In this document: piece after piece, positions 54,379 to 62,679 of the stretch
Layout of the letters: each line of letters begins with the position of its first letter
Numbering within the stretch: position 1 is the stretch's first letter
NCBI GenBank assembly: GCA_963726755.1
Contig: CAVSDB010000003.1
Span: forward strand, 682,001-746,000
Direction: 5' to 3'
Length of the DNA: 64,000 nucleotides
From: DATKIY01 sp963726755
GTDB taxonomy: Bacteria; Actinomycetota; Actinomycetes; JAHEKZ01
The notes under the pieces: model-generated
What the model was told of the DNA's origin: nothing
Database searches by the model: none
The model's input: the letters and a program-made list of their open reading frames with translations, nothing else
Program-made: the position numbers and the translations under genes

Positions 54379-54462
54379 GGACGGTTCTGGCGAGACCCGA
54401 CGGCGGGGCGAGGATGCAGCAACTAGATTGGCAACAACCCGCTCAACTCCCAGGGAGTGACC

Positions 54463-55206
54463 ATGACTGACATCCCGAGCCCGTTCGAACCCCTGCGAGA
54501 GGACTGGGAGCGAGCGCTGGTCGTCGTTGCCCACCCAGACGACATGGAGTACGGCGGCGCGGCAGCAGTGGCGCGCTGGACCGGTCAGGGCAAACACGTC
54601 GTGTACACCCTGCTGACCAGCGGCGAGGCCGGTATCAACTCGCTCTCACCAGAAGAATGCGGCCCGTTGCGCGAGGCGGAGCAGCGAGCAGCGTGCGCTG
54701 CGGTCGGCGTAGACACCGTGGAGTTCCTCGGATTCCCCGACGGCATGCTCGAGTACGGCTTGCCGATGCGTCACGCCATCGCGGCGGCGATCCGTCGACA
54801 TCGCCCCGAGATCGTCATCACTGGCAACTTCCGAGACACCTTCGGTGGCGTCATGCTCAACCAGGCTGACCACATCGCCGCCGGTAAGGCGACGTTGGAT
54901 GCCGCGCGCGACGCTGGCAACCGCTGGGTGTTTCGCGATCTGCTCGACCTCGGACTCGAGCCATGGCCAGGAGTTCGCGAGGTCTGGGTCGCTGCGTCAC
55001 CGGACGCGGGACATGCCGTCGATGTCACCGACTCGTTCGCGACCGGACTCGAGTCCCTCCGAGCACACAAGGCATACCTCGCGGGCTTGGGTCCTGACGC
55101 ACCCGATCCTGCCGAGTTCCTCGAGGGCTTTGCGCGACAGACCGGTACTCAACTCGGCGTTCCGATGGCTGTGAGCATGGAGGTCTTGCAACTCCAGCTG
55201 CTCTGA
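54463..55206 (+). CDS. PIG-L/LmbE-family deacetylase
   Basis: A 247-residue zinc-dependent deacetylase. The metal site is VVVAHPDDMEYGGAAA, and the downstream His is in LNQADHIAAG. The family includes MshB and Mca of mycothiol metabolism and GlcNAc deacetylases; this member cannot be assigned to one of them. GGGAG precedes the ATG at 54463. It converges with the UbiA gene. Confidence 0.9.
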   Translation: MTDIPSPFEPLREDWERALVVVAHPDDMEYGGAAAVARWTGQGKHVVYTLLTSGEAGINSLSPEECGPLREAEQRAACAAVGVDTVEFLGFPDGMLEYGLPMRHAIAAAIRRHRPEIVITGNFRDTFGGVMLNQADHIAAGKATLDAARDAGNRWVFRDLLDLGLEPWPGVREVWVAASPDAGHAVDVTDSFATGLESLRAHKAYLAGLGPDAPDPAEFLEGFARQTGTQLGVPMAVSMEVLQLQLL

Positions 55207-55222
55207 GGGGCTGGCCCGGTCA

Positions 55223-56035
55223 CTAAGTGATGATCGACCGAGCAGCGTCGAGCACCATCACCACGTCGATCAGCGCGACCCCAAGGGCTGCGGGGAAGAC
55301 CGCCTCGGAGCGACCCCCCCGACGCAAGGACCACGACCCAAATCCAGCGATCGCCAGTACTGCCAACGCGCCGATCCAAGCCGTCACGGTTGGTGGTCCT
55401 GCGGGGGCAAGTAGGACGATCGCCGATGCCGATACCAGGACGACGAGCGCAGCTGCGCCTGCGCCGGTTCGACCCATCCGCTGCGGAAGACCACGAATGC
55501 CGTGCGCCAGGTCGTCGTCAATGTCAGGCAGGACGTTGGCGAAGTGAGCACCGACGCCAAGCAACCCACCGACCACCATTACCCAAGCGGGCGGCCACGG
55601 CTGAGCAGGTAGTCCCAACGTGATGAAGGCGGGCAATAGCCCAAAGCCAACGGCATAGGGCAACCACGACCACAGCGTGGCTTTGACTCCGAGGTTGTAG
55701 ACCCAACCCGAGCCAACCAACCCCAGGTGAGCAAATCCCGCCCACACCCCATTCGCAAATGACAACGGGACCGTCACCACCAGCGCCCCAAACGCTCCGT
55801 TGCGTACGCGCGTGGTCGACACCGTCAGTGCCACGATCGGCTTTTCGCGCCGCCCCGACGACGCGTCACGTTCGGCGTCGAGCCAGTCGTTCGACCAGCC
55901 GATCGACAACTGACCCGTCAACACGGTGACTAGGACGAGTGCAATCCCTAGCGCCGACTGTCCAACCGCAACGGCCAGCAAGGTCGACAGCAGTGTGACG
56001 AACACCGTTGGCCCTAGGTGGCTAGCTCTCAACAC
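55223..56035 (-). CDS. UbiA-family prenyltransferase
   Basis: A 270-residue protein with 8-9 membrane helices. The prenyl-diphosphate sites are NDWLDAERD in the first half and the Asp-rich LPDIDDDLAHG in the second. UbiA enzymes transfer an isoprenoid chain to an acceptor such as a quinone or sugar; the acceptor is unknown here. It starts at GTG 56035, 25 bp after the phosphoribosyltransferase stop. Confidence 0.9.
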   Translation of the reverse strand: MLRASHLGPTVFVTLLSTLLAVAVGQSALGIALVLVTVLTGQLSIGWSNDWLDAERDASSGRREKPIVALTVSTTRVRNGAFGALVVTVPLSFANGVWAGFAHLGLVGSGWVYNLGVKATLWSWLPYAVGFGLLPAFITLGLPAQPWPPAWVMVVGGLLGVGAHFANVLPDIDDDLAHGIRGLPQRMGRTGAGAAALVVLVSASAIVLLAPAGPPTVTAWIGALAVLAIAGFGSWSLRRGGRSEAVFPAALGVALIDVVMVLDAARSIIT

Positions 56036-56060
56036 ACCTGCAGTCTGGCCGACTCGGTGG

Positions 56061-56696
56061 TCAAGCGGACAAGATGGCAGCCACCTCGTCGTCACTTACC
56101 GGTGAAAAGTCACGAAACCACTGACCTACGGAGTTGAAGGGGTCTGGCGTTTGGACGGCGACGTACTCGTCTGCCGCATCCCGCATCTGTTCAACCCATC
56201 GGATCGGAGCTACCGGAACGGCAAGCACTACGCGCACTGCACCGTGTAATCGGGCGACTTCGCACGCGGCACGCGCTGTGGCCCCGGTCGCAATTCCGTC
56301 GTCCACGATCACAGCGATGCGCCCATCCAATGGGACGCGACGTCGTGCACCTCGCAACCGCCTGGCGCGTGCGGCTACCGAGGCAGATTCCTTCGCCTCG
56401 ACGGCAGCCAGATCGTCGTCGCTGACACCAACCTGTTGAATCACGTCCTGGTTGAGAACGCGGACTCCGTCTTCACCGACAGCACCCATAGCCAACTCGG
56501 GTTGCCACGGAACCCCAAGTTTTCGCACGACAATCACATCGAGCGGGGCAGCTAGCTCTCTAGCAACCTCAGCCGCCACCGTCACACCGCCACGTGGTAA
56601 CCCGAGCACCACCACCTGCTGGTCTACGTAGGTCTGCAACCGAGCGGCCAGCAATCGGCCAGCCTCGCGACGGTCGGCAAATTGCATGAAGCGCAC
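56061..56696 (-). CDS. Phosphoribosyltransferase-domain protein
   Basis: A 211-residue type I PRTase. The PRPP loop is IAVIVDDGIATGATARAA, and LGLPRGGVTVAAEVA lies near the N-terminus. Proteins of this kind are often annotated as predicted phosphoribosyltransferases of unknown substrate. The GTG at 56696 immediately follows the GNAT stop codon; an ATG at 56687 is an alternative. Confidence 0.88.
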   Translation of the reverse strand: MRFMQFADRREAGRLLAARLQTYVDQQVVVLGLPRGGVTVAAEVARELAAPLDVIVVRKLGVPWQPELAMGAVGEDGVRVLNQDVIQQVGVSDDDLAAVEAKESASVAARARRLRGARRRVPLDGRIAVIVDDGIATGATARAACEVARLHGAVRVVLAVPVAPIRWVEQMRDAADEYVAVQTPDPFNSVGQWFRDFSPVSDDEVAAILSA

Positions 56697-57215
56697 CTAC
56701 TCGTCAGACCAGCGAATCTCGCCATCGACGACATCGCCTGTCGGGATCAATCCCAGCGATCTCGCGATGGCCATTGACGCCCCATGTTCTGGGTGGATGT
56801 ACGCCTGAACCTTGACGCCATCGAACCCGCGCACCCAACCAGCCACTGCCGCCGCCGCCTCGCGCGCGAAGCCTTGCCCTTGGTAAGCGGAGCCAACGAG
56901 CCACGCCAGCGTCGCGACGGCGCTCGACGGAACCACCGTCGCCTGGAGTTGTCCCATCACAACTGGCTCGTCTGTTGGACGCAATACCCAGTTAAACCAA
57001 CGCTCAGCGCCGTCCGCGGAATGACCTCGTACTTGGTACGAGATGCGAGCACGGACCTGATCGGGAGGATCGGGCGTCCCCCCAATGAAACGATGAAGCT
57101 TCAGGTCATCGAGCAACACCGCTAACTCGTCGGCGTCTTCAACGCGAAGCGGGTCCAGCAACAACCGGGCCGTCGACAACTGAACGGACAGCGGCCAAGT
57201 GTCCGTCATGCGCAT
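56697..57215 (-). CDS. GNAT-family N-acetyltransferase (RimJ/RimL-like)
   Basis: A 172-residue Acetyltransf_3-type protein. It begins STARLLLDPLRVEDADELA, typical of RimJ/RimL-like members, and has the acetyl-CoA loop WLVGSAYQGQGFAREAAAAV followed by HPEHGASMAIARSLGL. The substrate is unknown. It is followed directly by the phosphoribosyltransferase and preceded by dnaB, which ends 4 bp upstream of its start. Confidence 0.88.
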   Translation of the reverse strand: MRMTDTWPLSVQLSTARLLLDPLRVEDADELAVLLDDLKLHRFIGGTPDPPDQVRARISYQVRGHSADGAERWFNWVLRPTDEPVVMGQLQATVVPSSAVATLAWLVGSAYQGQGFAREAAAAVAGWVRGFDGVKVQAYIHPEHGASMAIARSLGLIPTGDVVDGEIRWSDE

Positions 57216-57219
57216 CGAC

Positions 57220-58590
57220 CTACGTATTAGCCATGTCGACGAAGCGCGAGTAGTGGCCCTGGAACGCCACAGTCACTGTTGCGGTCGGGCCGTTGCGGTG
57301 CTTGGCAATGATGAAGTCGGCCTCACCCGCACGCGGTGATTCGCGCTCGTAGGCATCTTCGCGATGCAACAGCATGACCAAGTCCGAGTCCTGCTCGATC
57401 GAACCGGACTCACGAAGGTCGGACAGCATCGGCTTCTTGTCGGTGCGCTGTTCTGGACCACGGTTGAGCTGACTCAATGCGACCACGGGTAGCTCGAGTT
57501 CTTTGGCCAACAACTTGAGCGCACGCGAGAACTCCGCGACCTCTTGCTGGCGACTTTCAACTCGCTTACCGCTGCTCATCAACTGCAGGTAGTCGACGAC
57601 TACAAGTTTGAGATCGTGCCGCTGCTTGAGTCGTCGGCACTTGGCGCGAATCTCCATCATCGTCATGTTCGGTGAGTCATCGATGAAGAGCGGAGCACTG
57701 GCAACCTCGCTCATCTTGCGAGCCAGTTTTGTCCAGTCGTCGTCGCTGAGCGAGCCGGTGCGCATGTGGTGCAACCCGACGCGCGCTTCGGCCGACAACA
57801 GTCGCATGGTGATTTCGTTGCGCGTCATTTCCAGCGAGAAGATGACGCTGGTCAGTCCGTGTCGAATCGACGCCGAACGGGCAAAGTCGAGTGCAACCGT
57901 GGACTTACCCAGACCAGGACGAGCCGCAACGACAATCAACTGTCCGGGATGCAATCCGTTCGTCAGTGAGTCGAGGTCTGTGAAGCCGGTCGGAACCCCG
58001 ACCATCGAGCCACCACGCGAACCGATGGCCTCGATCTCGTCGAGCGTGCCCTCCATGATCTCGGCGAGCGGAACGTAGTCCTCGCTCGTCCGACGTTCGG
58101 TGACGGCGTAGATCTCAGCCTGCGCGCGGTCAACAACTTCGTCGACCTCACCGGTGTCGGCGTACCCCATCTGTGTGATGCGAGTGCCCGCCTCGACAAG
58201 CCGGCGCATGATCGCCCGCTCGGCGACGATTCGCGCGTAGTAGCCCGCATTGGCAGCAGTTGGCACCGAACTGATCAGCGTATGAAGGTAAGGCGCGCCA
58301 CCGATCCGGCCCATTTCACTGCGTTTGGTGAGTTCAGCCGCGACCGTGACGGCGTCAGCCGGCTCGCCTCTGCCGTACAGATCGAGCACCGCGTCGTAGA
58401 TCGTCTCGTGGGCAGGCTTGTAGAAGTCACTCCCTCGGACGACCTCGACAACGTCGGCAATGGCGTCTTTGCTGAGCAGCATGCCGCCCAGCACGCTCTG
58501 CTCTGCTTCGAGGTCCTGCGGGGGCGTGCGCTCGAAACCGCCCGGATACGGATCTTGCGACCCGCGACTGGGCAACTCGGCGACCGTCAC
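57220..58590 (-). CDS. dnaB: Replicative DNA helicase DnaB
   Basis: A 456-residue hexameric helicase. The N-terminal domain begins PPQDLEAEQSVLGGMLL. The RecA-like domain has Walker A AARPGLGKSTVALD, Walker B VVVDYLQLM and the arginine-finger region HRNGPTATV. No intein interrupts it. The start is GTG 58590, with AGGAGGT a few nt upstream; an ATG 33 bp upstream lacks such a site. The 256 bp upstream contain DnaA-box-like sequences. Confidence 0.97.
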   Translation of the reverse strand: MTVAELPSRGSQDPYPGGFERTPPQDLEAEQSVLGGMLLSKDAIADVVEVVRGSDFYKPAHETIYDAVLDLYGRGEPADAVTVAAELTKRSEMGRIGGAPYLHTLISSVPTAANAGYYARIVAERAIMRRLVEAGTRITQMGYADTGEVDEVVDRAQAEIYAVTERRTSEDYVPLAEIMEGTLDEIEAIGSRGGSMVGVPTGFTDLDSLTNGLHPGQLIVVAARPGLGKSTVALDFARSASIRHGLTSVIFSLEMTRNEITMRLLSAEARVGLHHMRTGSLSDDDWTKLARKMSEVASAPLFIDDSPNMTMMEIRAKCRRLKQRHDLKLVVVDYLQLMSSGKRVESRQQEVAEFSRALKLLAKELELPVVALSQLNRGPEQRTDKKPMLSDLRESGSIEQDSDLVMLLHREDAYERESPRAGEADFIIAKHRNGPTATVTVAFQGHYSRFVDMANT

Positions 58591-58699
58591 CGCCACCTCC
58601 TGTGCTGTCGATCGGTGAATCACCTGTCAGTGAGTCACTGTTGTAACTGCGGTTCTACCGGCCACCTCTGACATCACCAAGCCAGCCTGGGGACGCGGC

Positions 58700-58764
58700 T
58701 GTGGATAACGTGGGGAAGAGTTGGCCAGGCCTGGGCACAAGCCTGCGGATGAACCTGGGGATAA
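58700..58764. promoter_or_regulatory. DnaA-box-like cluster upstream of dnaB
   Basis: TGTGGATAA at 58700-58708 is the exact complement of the consensus box TTATCCACA. TGGGGATAA at 58756-58764 differs by one base and has the same orientation. They lie in the gap between dnaB and the gatD stop. This is not the usual actinobacterial oriC position (dnaA-dnaN). Confidence 0.45.
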
Positions 58765-58846
58765 ACCGCCCGTTTCGTCCCGCTGCGCAGTTGACCTGCG
58801 TGGACGTCGTCCACGGGGTGTGGAGGAAAGTTCGTCACCGTCAATC

Positions 58847-59575
58847 TCACCTAGTGAGACGGGCCTGGTCCAGTCGCTTGGCTCGAACCGTGTCGGCCAG
58901 CGAGTCGTCAGGTCCGGTGGTCGCGGCGTCCAGCAGTTGCGGTCGTACCCACCGCAACAGCAAGTCTGCGACGGCGGGATTACGCGGGAGGAGCGGACCA
59001 TGCAGCCAGCTGCCGATCACCTGCCCTTGGACCGCCCCGTCGCTGGGCGACTGGCTCCCGTCGCCAACGCCGAGGTCCAGTTCGACGAAAGGGCGAGCCT
59101 TCGTCCCACGCTCGGCCCGTCCATGGTGGAACTCGTACCCGGATAAAGGTGGTAACCCAAGGGAGCGGCTGGCCTTGCTGATCACTGGTCCATCGGCACG
59201 CGACTGCCAGTTCATCTGAACATCGAGCAGGCCAGCACCTTCGTGAGGATGTCCGAGCGAATCGACGAACTCTCGGCAGAGCACCGTGAAACCGGCGCCG
59301 ACCCCTAGAACCGCAGCACCATCGTCAACCGCACTCAACATGGTCTGACAACCGCGTACGGCTTCAGCGCAGGCCACGAGGTCAACATCCTCGGAACCGC
59401 CGAGCAGGTACAGGTCGGCCACTGGAACCTCGTCACCGGGATGCACCGTCACGACTTTCGCGGTGCCTCCGTAGCGACGCACGCGGTCAGCGATCATCAC
59501 GGCGTTGCCGTGATCGCCCTCTGGTTGCAGCAGCGAGGGGAAGAGATCAACGGCGACGACTTCAGCGGCGGTCAT
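58847..59575 (-). CDS. gatD: GatD-like glutamine amidotransferase lacking the catalytic Cys
   Basis: A 242-residue class I GATase-like protein. With MurT it would amidate the D-glutamate of lipid II. The position that should read GVCAGF reads GVGAGF, giving Gly93 (codon GGC at 59297-59299) in place of the nucleophile; the nearest Cys is at 100. The catalytic-type His192 in GSWLHGPLLPRNP is retained. Its ATG overlaps the murT stop (ATGA). Context and the rest of the sequence support GatD. Confidence 0.88.
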   Translation of the reverse strand: MTAAEVVAVDLFPSLLQPEGDHGNAVMIADRVRRYGGTAKVVTVHPGDEVPVADLYLLGGSEDVDLVACAEAVRGCQTMLSAVDDGAAVLGVGAGFTVLCREFVDSLGHPHEGAGLLDVQMNWQSRADGPVISKASRSLGLPPLSGYEFHHGRAERGTKARPFVELDLGVGDGSQSPSDGAVQGQVIGSWLHGPLLPRNPAVADLLLRWVRPQLLDAATTGPDDSLADTVRAKRLDQARLTR

Positions 59576-60825
59576 GACCCACGACCAATGGTGTCGAGAA
59601 CCGCGTTGAACGCTGGCCAGTTCGCGACCACGTGAACCGGACCAGCCGGTTGCGACTGCAGCGCTGCCACCACATCCTCGCCAGCACGGGTGACATCGAC
59701 ACCGGCGGCCGCAAGTCGCAGCGCCAACTCATTACCTCGCGAACCTGCAGTCGTCACTGGCGTTCCCGCGAGTCGTTCGAAGGGTGCATCCCAAAGCATC
59801 GCCGTGTCTTGCCCACCACCGACGCCGCGTCCGGCCATCGCCAGCACGATCGAGGCGGGTTCCTGCTCACGCCACGCGTTGAGCGTGACTAGTGATTCAG
59901 TCCAACTCGCAGGGTTCTTAGCCAGCAGTACGCGGACCGAATGGTCGCCGTAGTGTTGCGGTGCGTAACGGCCGTCGACGTTCTCGACTTCGGCAATACA
60001 CCGTGCCGACGTGTCAGCCGGGATTCCCATCGCGGTGGCAGCGGCCAGTGCGAACAACGCATTCACTCCCGCGGCATGCCCCGGAAGAGCAGTCGGTGCT
60101 TCGTACTTGCCCTCGGGTCCGACGATCGTCGATCCGTCGAGATGCCAGGTTGGGGTTGGACGCCGCCTGCCACAGGTCCGGCACGACCATTCGGTCCCAG
60201 GCCCGCGGTCCAGCACGATGAGGCAGTCACGACACAGCATGCCGTCGGCAATGAAGGAGTCATCGCCAGCAACCCACACGACGTCGGAGTAGTCGCCGAT
60301 CGACCACGCAACCAGCGGATCATCGGCATTCGCGACCACGGTGCACGGCCAGTCGATATCCGACAACGTGTGTCGCCAGTGCCCTGCAAGCTTCTTCGCG
60401 CGAACTCCCCGCTCGAGAAAGTCGCGACTGAGGTTCATCAACACGATCACACTGGGCCGGGTCGCCTGAGTGACCACGCCGAGGTAGGCCTCGTCGGTCT
60501 CCAGCACTGCCAACCGCGCCTGACGATCGGCGTCGAGTGCGACGACGATGCCTTCTTCCATATTGGCGCCCGTGGCGTTGAAGGCTGTGGGACCGGCAGT
60601 GGCCACGGCGGTCGCCAACAGCGTGGCCGTCGTGCTCTTGCCGTTGGTCGCGCTGACCAACGCCGTCTGTCGTCCAGCGCCAAGGTCGGCCAGCGTCTGC
60701 GGACGCAGTCGATAGGCGACCTTGCCCCCGACCTGGGAACCACGGCCGCGCCCGAGCGTGCGCGACAAACCGGTCGTAGCCCGCCCAGCAAGCAACGCCA
60801 TACGCGTGGCGATCGGCAACCTCAT
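59572..60825 (-). CDS. murT: MurT, lipid II isoglutaminyl synthase (Mur ligase-like subunit)
   Basis: A 417-residue Mur-ligase-fold protein with a C-terminal DUF1727 domain. The ATP loop is VSATNGKSTTATLL (Lys63). A four-Cys ribbon, LCRDC ... SCRTCG, inserts in the central domain as in other MurT proteins. The C-terminal part has VDGRYAPQHYGD and LLAKNPASW. It activates the D-Glu carboxylate of lipid II for amidation by GatD. It lies 27 bp downstream of the rplI stop. Confidence 0.94.
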   Translation of the reverse strand: MRLPIATRMALLAGRATTGLSRTLGRGRGSQVGGKVAYRLRPQTLADLGAGRQTALVSATNGKSTTATLLATAVATAGPTAFNATGANMEEGIVVALDADRQARLAVLETDEAYLGVVTQATRPSVIVLMNLSRDFLERGVRAKKLAGHWRHTLSDIDWPCTVVANADDPLVAWSIGDYSDVVWVAGDDSFIADGMLCRDCLIVLDRGPGTEWSCRTCGRRRPTPTWHLDGSTIVGPEGKYEAPTALPGHAAGVNALFALAAATAMGIPADTSARCIAEVENVDGRYAPQHYGDHSVRVLLAKNPASWTESLVTLNAWREQEPASIVLAMAGRGVGGGQDTAMLWDAPFERLAGTPVTTAGSRGNELALRLAAAGVDVTRAGEDVVAALQSQPAGPVHVVANWPAFNAVLDTIGRGS

Positions 60826-60852
60826 GACAAAGTCACCGGCCGGTGCGAGCAG

Positions 60853-61302
60853 TTACTTCGCAGCGGTAACGGTGAGTTCGACGGTGGCGTCGACCTCTGG
60901 GTGCAGCTTGACGGTGACCGCGTGCGCGCCGGTCGTCTTGATTGCTGAGGGCAACTGAACCGCGCGCTTGTCGAGCTCTGGACCACCTGCGGCGGACACC
61001 GCCGTGACCACGTCCGAAACCGTGACGGCGCCGAACAGCCTTCCGGTGTCGCCGGCCCGAACCTCGAGCGTGACGTCAAGGCCTTCGATTTGCCCCTTGA
61101 CCTCTTGCGCGTGGCCAAGGTCTGCGATCGAACGGGCATCGCGAGCGCGCTTGATCGAGTCGATCTGCTTTTCGCCGCCCTTGGTCCAGACCATGGCCCA
61201 GCCGCGAGGGACAAGGAAGTTACGGCCGTAGCCGTCCTTGACCTCGACGACGTCGCCAGGAGCACCGAGACCGTCAACTTCGTGGGTGAGGATGAGCTTC
61301 AT
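60853..61302 (-). CDS. rplI: Ribosomal protein L9
   Basis: A 149-residue L9. The N-terminal domain MKLILTHEVDGLGAPGDVVE with the signature GYGRNFLVPRGWA is followed by a connecting helix and the C-terminal domain ending ATVELTVTAAK. It binds 23S rRNA. It is in the conserved order rpsF-ssb-rpsR-rplI. Confidence 0.98.
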   Translation of the reverse strand: MKLILTHEVDGLGAPGDVVEVKDGYGRNFLVPRGWAMVWTKGGEKQIDSIKRARDARSIADLGHAQEVKGQIEGLDVTLEVRAGDTGRLFGAVTVSDVVTAVSAAGGPELDKRAVQLPSAIKTTGAHAVTVKLHPEVDATVELTVTAAK

Positions 61303-61316
61303 GGTGTCGTCCTCTC

Positions 61317-61553
61317 TCAGCGAGTCGTGGCTGAGTAGGGCAGCAGCGCTACCTCACGGGCATTCTTGACGGCCATGGCGACGTCGCGCTGGTGCTGCAC
61401 GCAGTTTCCCGTCACCCGACGCGCACGGATCTTGCCGCGGTCGGAAACGAACTTGCGAAGCAGGCCAGTGTCTTTGTAATCGACGTAGGTGACCTTGTCT
61501 TTGCAGAACTGGCAAACCTTCTTCTTCGGTTTGCGGATTGGGGGCTTAGCCAT
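61317..61553 (-). CDS. rpsR: Ribosomal protein S18
   Basis: A 78-residue S18 with the core YKDTGLLRKFVSDRGKIRAR and RVTGNCVQHQR. It has a Cys-rich N-terminal region (VCQFCKD) with a third Cys in GNC, so it is a zinc-ribbon-like form rather than a Cys-less zinc-independent paralogue. Confidence 0.98.
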   Translation of the reverse strand: MAKPPIRKPKKKVCQFCKDKVTYVDYKDTGLLRKFVSDRGKIRARRVTGNCVQHQRDVAMAVKNAREVALLPYSATTR

Positions 61554-61604
61554 CGTGGAACTCCAAGGATGAAGCCCCGCGCGAACGCGGGGATGGGTCG
61601 AGGG

Positions 61605-62099
61605 TCAGAAGGGAGGCTCGTCGCTGCTCGTGGGAGCAGCAGTTGCCCACGGGTCGTCGGCCGGCGCAGCAGAAGCGTTTCCGCCGCCACCGCCACCACC
61701 ATCACCGCTGCCGCCGCCGAAGCCGCCGCCGGAGCGAGTGACCTTGGTGACCTTGGCAGTGGCGTAGCGCAGCGAAGGACCAACCTCGTCGACATCAAGC
61801 TCGTACACCGTGCGCTTCTCGCCTTCGCGAGTCTCGTACGAACGCTGCTTGAGCCGACCTTGCACGACGACGCGAGCACCCTTTTGGAGCGACTCGGCGA
61901 CGTTCTCAGCCGCTTGCCGCCAAATCGAGCAACGAAGGAAGAGGGCGTCGCCGTCTTTCCATTCGCCGCTCTGCTTGTCGAAAGAGCGAGGGGTTGATGC
62001 CACAGTGAAGTTCGCCACGGCGATTCCACTCGAGGTGAAGCGCAACTCAGGATCGTCGGTGAGGTTTCCCACGACGGTGATTACGGTGTCGCCTGCCAT
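61605..62099 (-). CDS. ssb: Single-stranded DNA-binding protein
   Basis: A 164-residue SSB. The OB-fold begins TVITVVGNLTDDPELRFTSS; the C-terminal tail is a glycine-rich linker ending in the acidic tip DEPPF, which recruits partner proteins. It protects single-stranded DNA at forks. It lies between rpsF and rpsR as usual. Confidence 0.97.
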   Translation of the reverse strand: MAGDTVITVVGNLTDDPELRFTSSGIAVANFTVASTPRSFDKQSGEWKDGDALFLRCSIWRQAAENVAESLQKGARVVVQGRLKQRSYETREGEKRTVYELDVDEVGPSLRYATAKVTKVTRSGGGFGGGSGDGGGGGGGNASAAPADDPWATAAPTSSDEPPF

Positions 62100-62108
62100 C
62101 GCGGTCGC

Positions 62109-62399
62109 CTACCGGTTTCCCGGCCGAATGACCTTGGTGCGCAGCACGGCCTCGTTGAGGTTGAGCTGGCGATCGAGTTCCTTGACGGAGTCTGGCTCAG
62201 CCATCATGTCGATGACGGCGTAGATGCCTTCACTCTTCTTGGCGATCTCGTGGGTGAATCGGCGACGGCCCCAGATGTCGACGTTCTGCACGGTGCCACC
62301 GTCTTTGGTGACAACGGTCAGGAACTGGTCGAGCGAGGGAGCAACCGTGCGCTCCTCGAGTTCTGGGTCGAGGATGACCATGAGCTCGTACTGACGCAT
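62109..62399 (-). CDS. rpsF: Ribosomal protein S6
   Basis: A 96-residue S6 beginning MRQYELMVILDPELEERTV, with the conserved WGRRRFTHEIAKKSEGIYAV. It binds 16S rRNA with S18. It is the first gene of this operon; GGAGG lies upstream of the ATG. Confidence 0.98.
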   Translation of the reverse strand: MRQYELMVILDPELEERTVAPSLDQFLTVVTKDGGTVQNVDIWGRRRFTHEIAKKSEGIYAVIDMMAEPDSVKELDRQLNLNEAVLRTKVIRPGNR

Positions 62400-62602
62400 G
62401 CGTACTCCACCTCCTTCGGACTAGAACGGCCACGGACGTTCCGTGGCAGGAGGGCGATGCGTGGCCGGTCAGACGGCCCGAATGGCCCCGACCAGCGTGA
62501 CCGAGAGTACCGGCCCGGTGCTCTGGGACGAAATCGCCTGTGGCCGATCGACCCTTCCGACCCAGCTGTGGATCACCCACCCGGATCGCGCCACTTCGTC
62601 CG

Positions 62603-62650
62603 AGTTGCTAGACGGGACGGGCGCCATGGCGCCCGTCCCGTCTAGCAACT
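62603..62650. repeat. Dispersed long palindrome, copy C (perfect 48 bp)
   Basis: The sequence reads the same on both strands over 48 bp, with outer arms AGTTGCTAGACGGGACGGGC and centre GCGCCATGGCGC. It is related to copies at 22592 and 41255 by the TTGCTAG/CTAGCAA ends and GGGCGC/GCGCCC arms. It lies between the divergent rpsF and xthA, so it is not a 3'-end terminator of either. Confidence 0.9.
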
Positions 62651-62679
62651 TCACCGCCGGAGGTCGGACGTAGGATCGG

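Noticed and set aside
57220..58590. Intein in dnaB
   Set aside because: The reading frame has normal helicase length with Walker A and B uninterrupted.
58591..58846. Chromosome origin ahead of dnaB
   Set aside because: Only two box-like sites and no AT-rich unwinding region. Actinobacterial origins lie between dnaA and dnaN, which are absent here.
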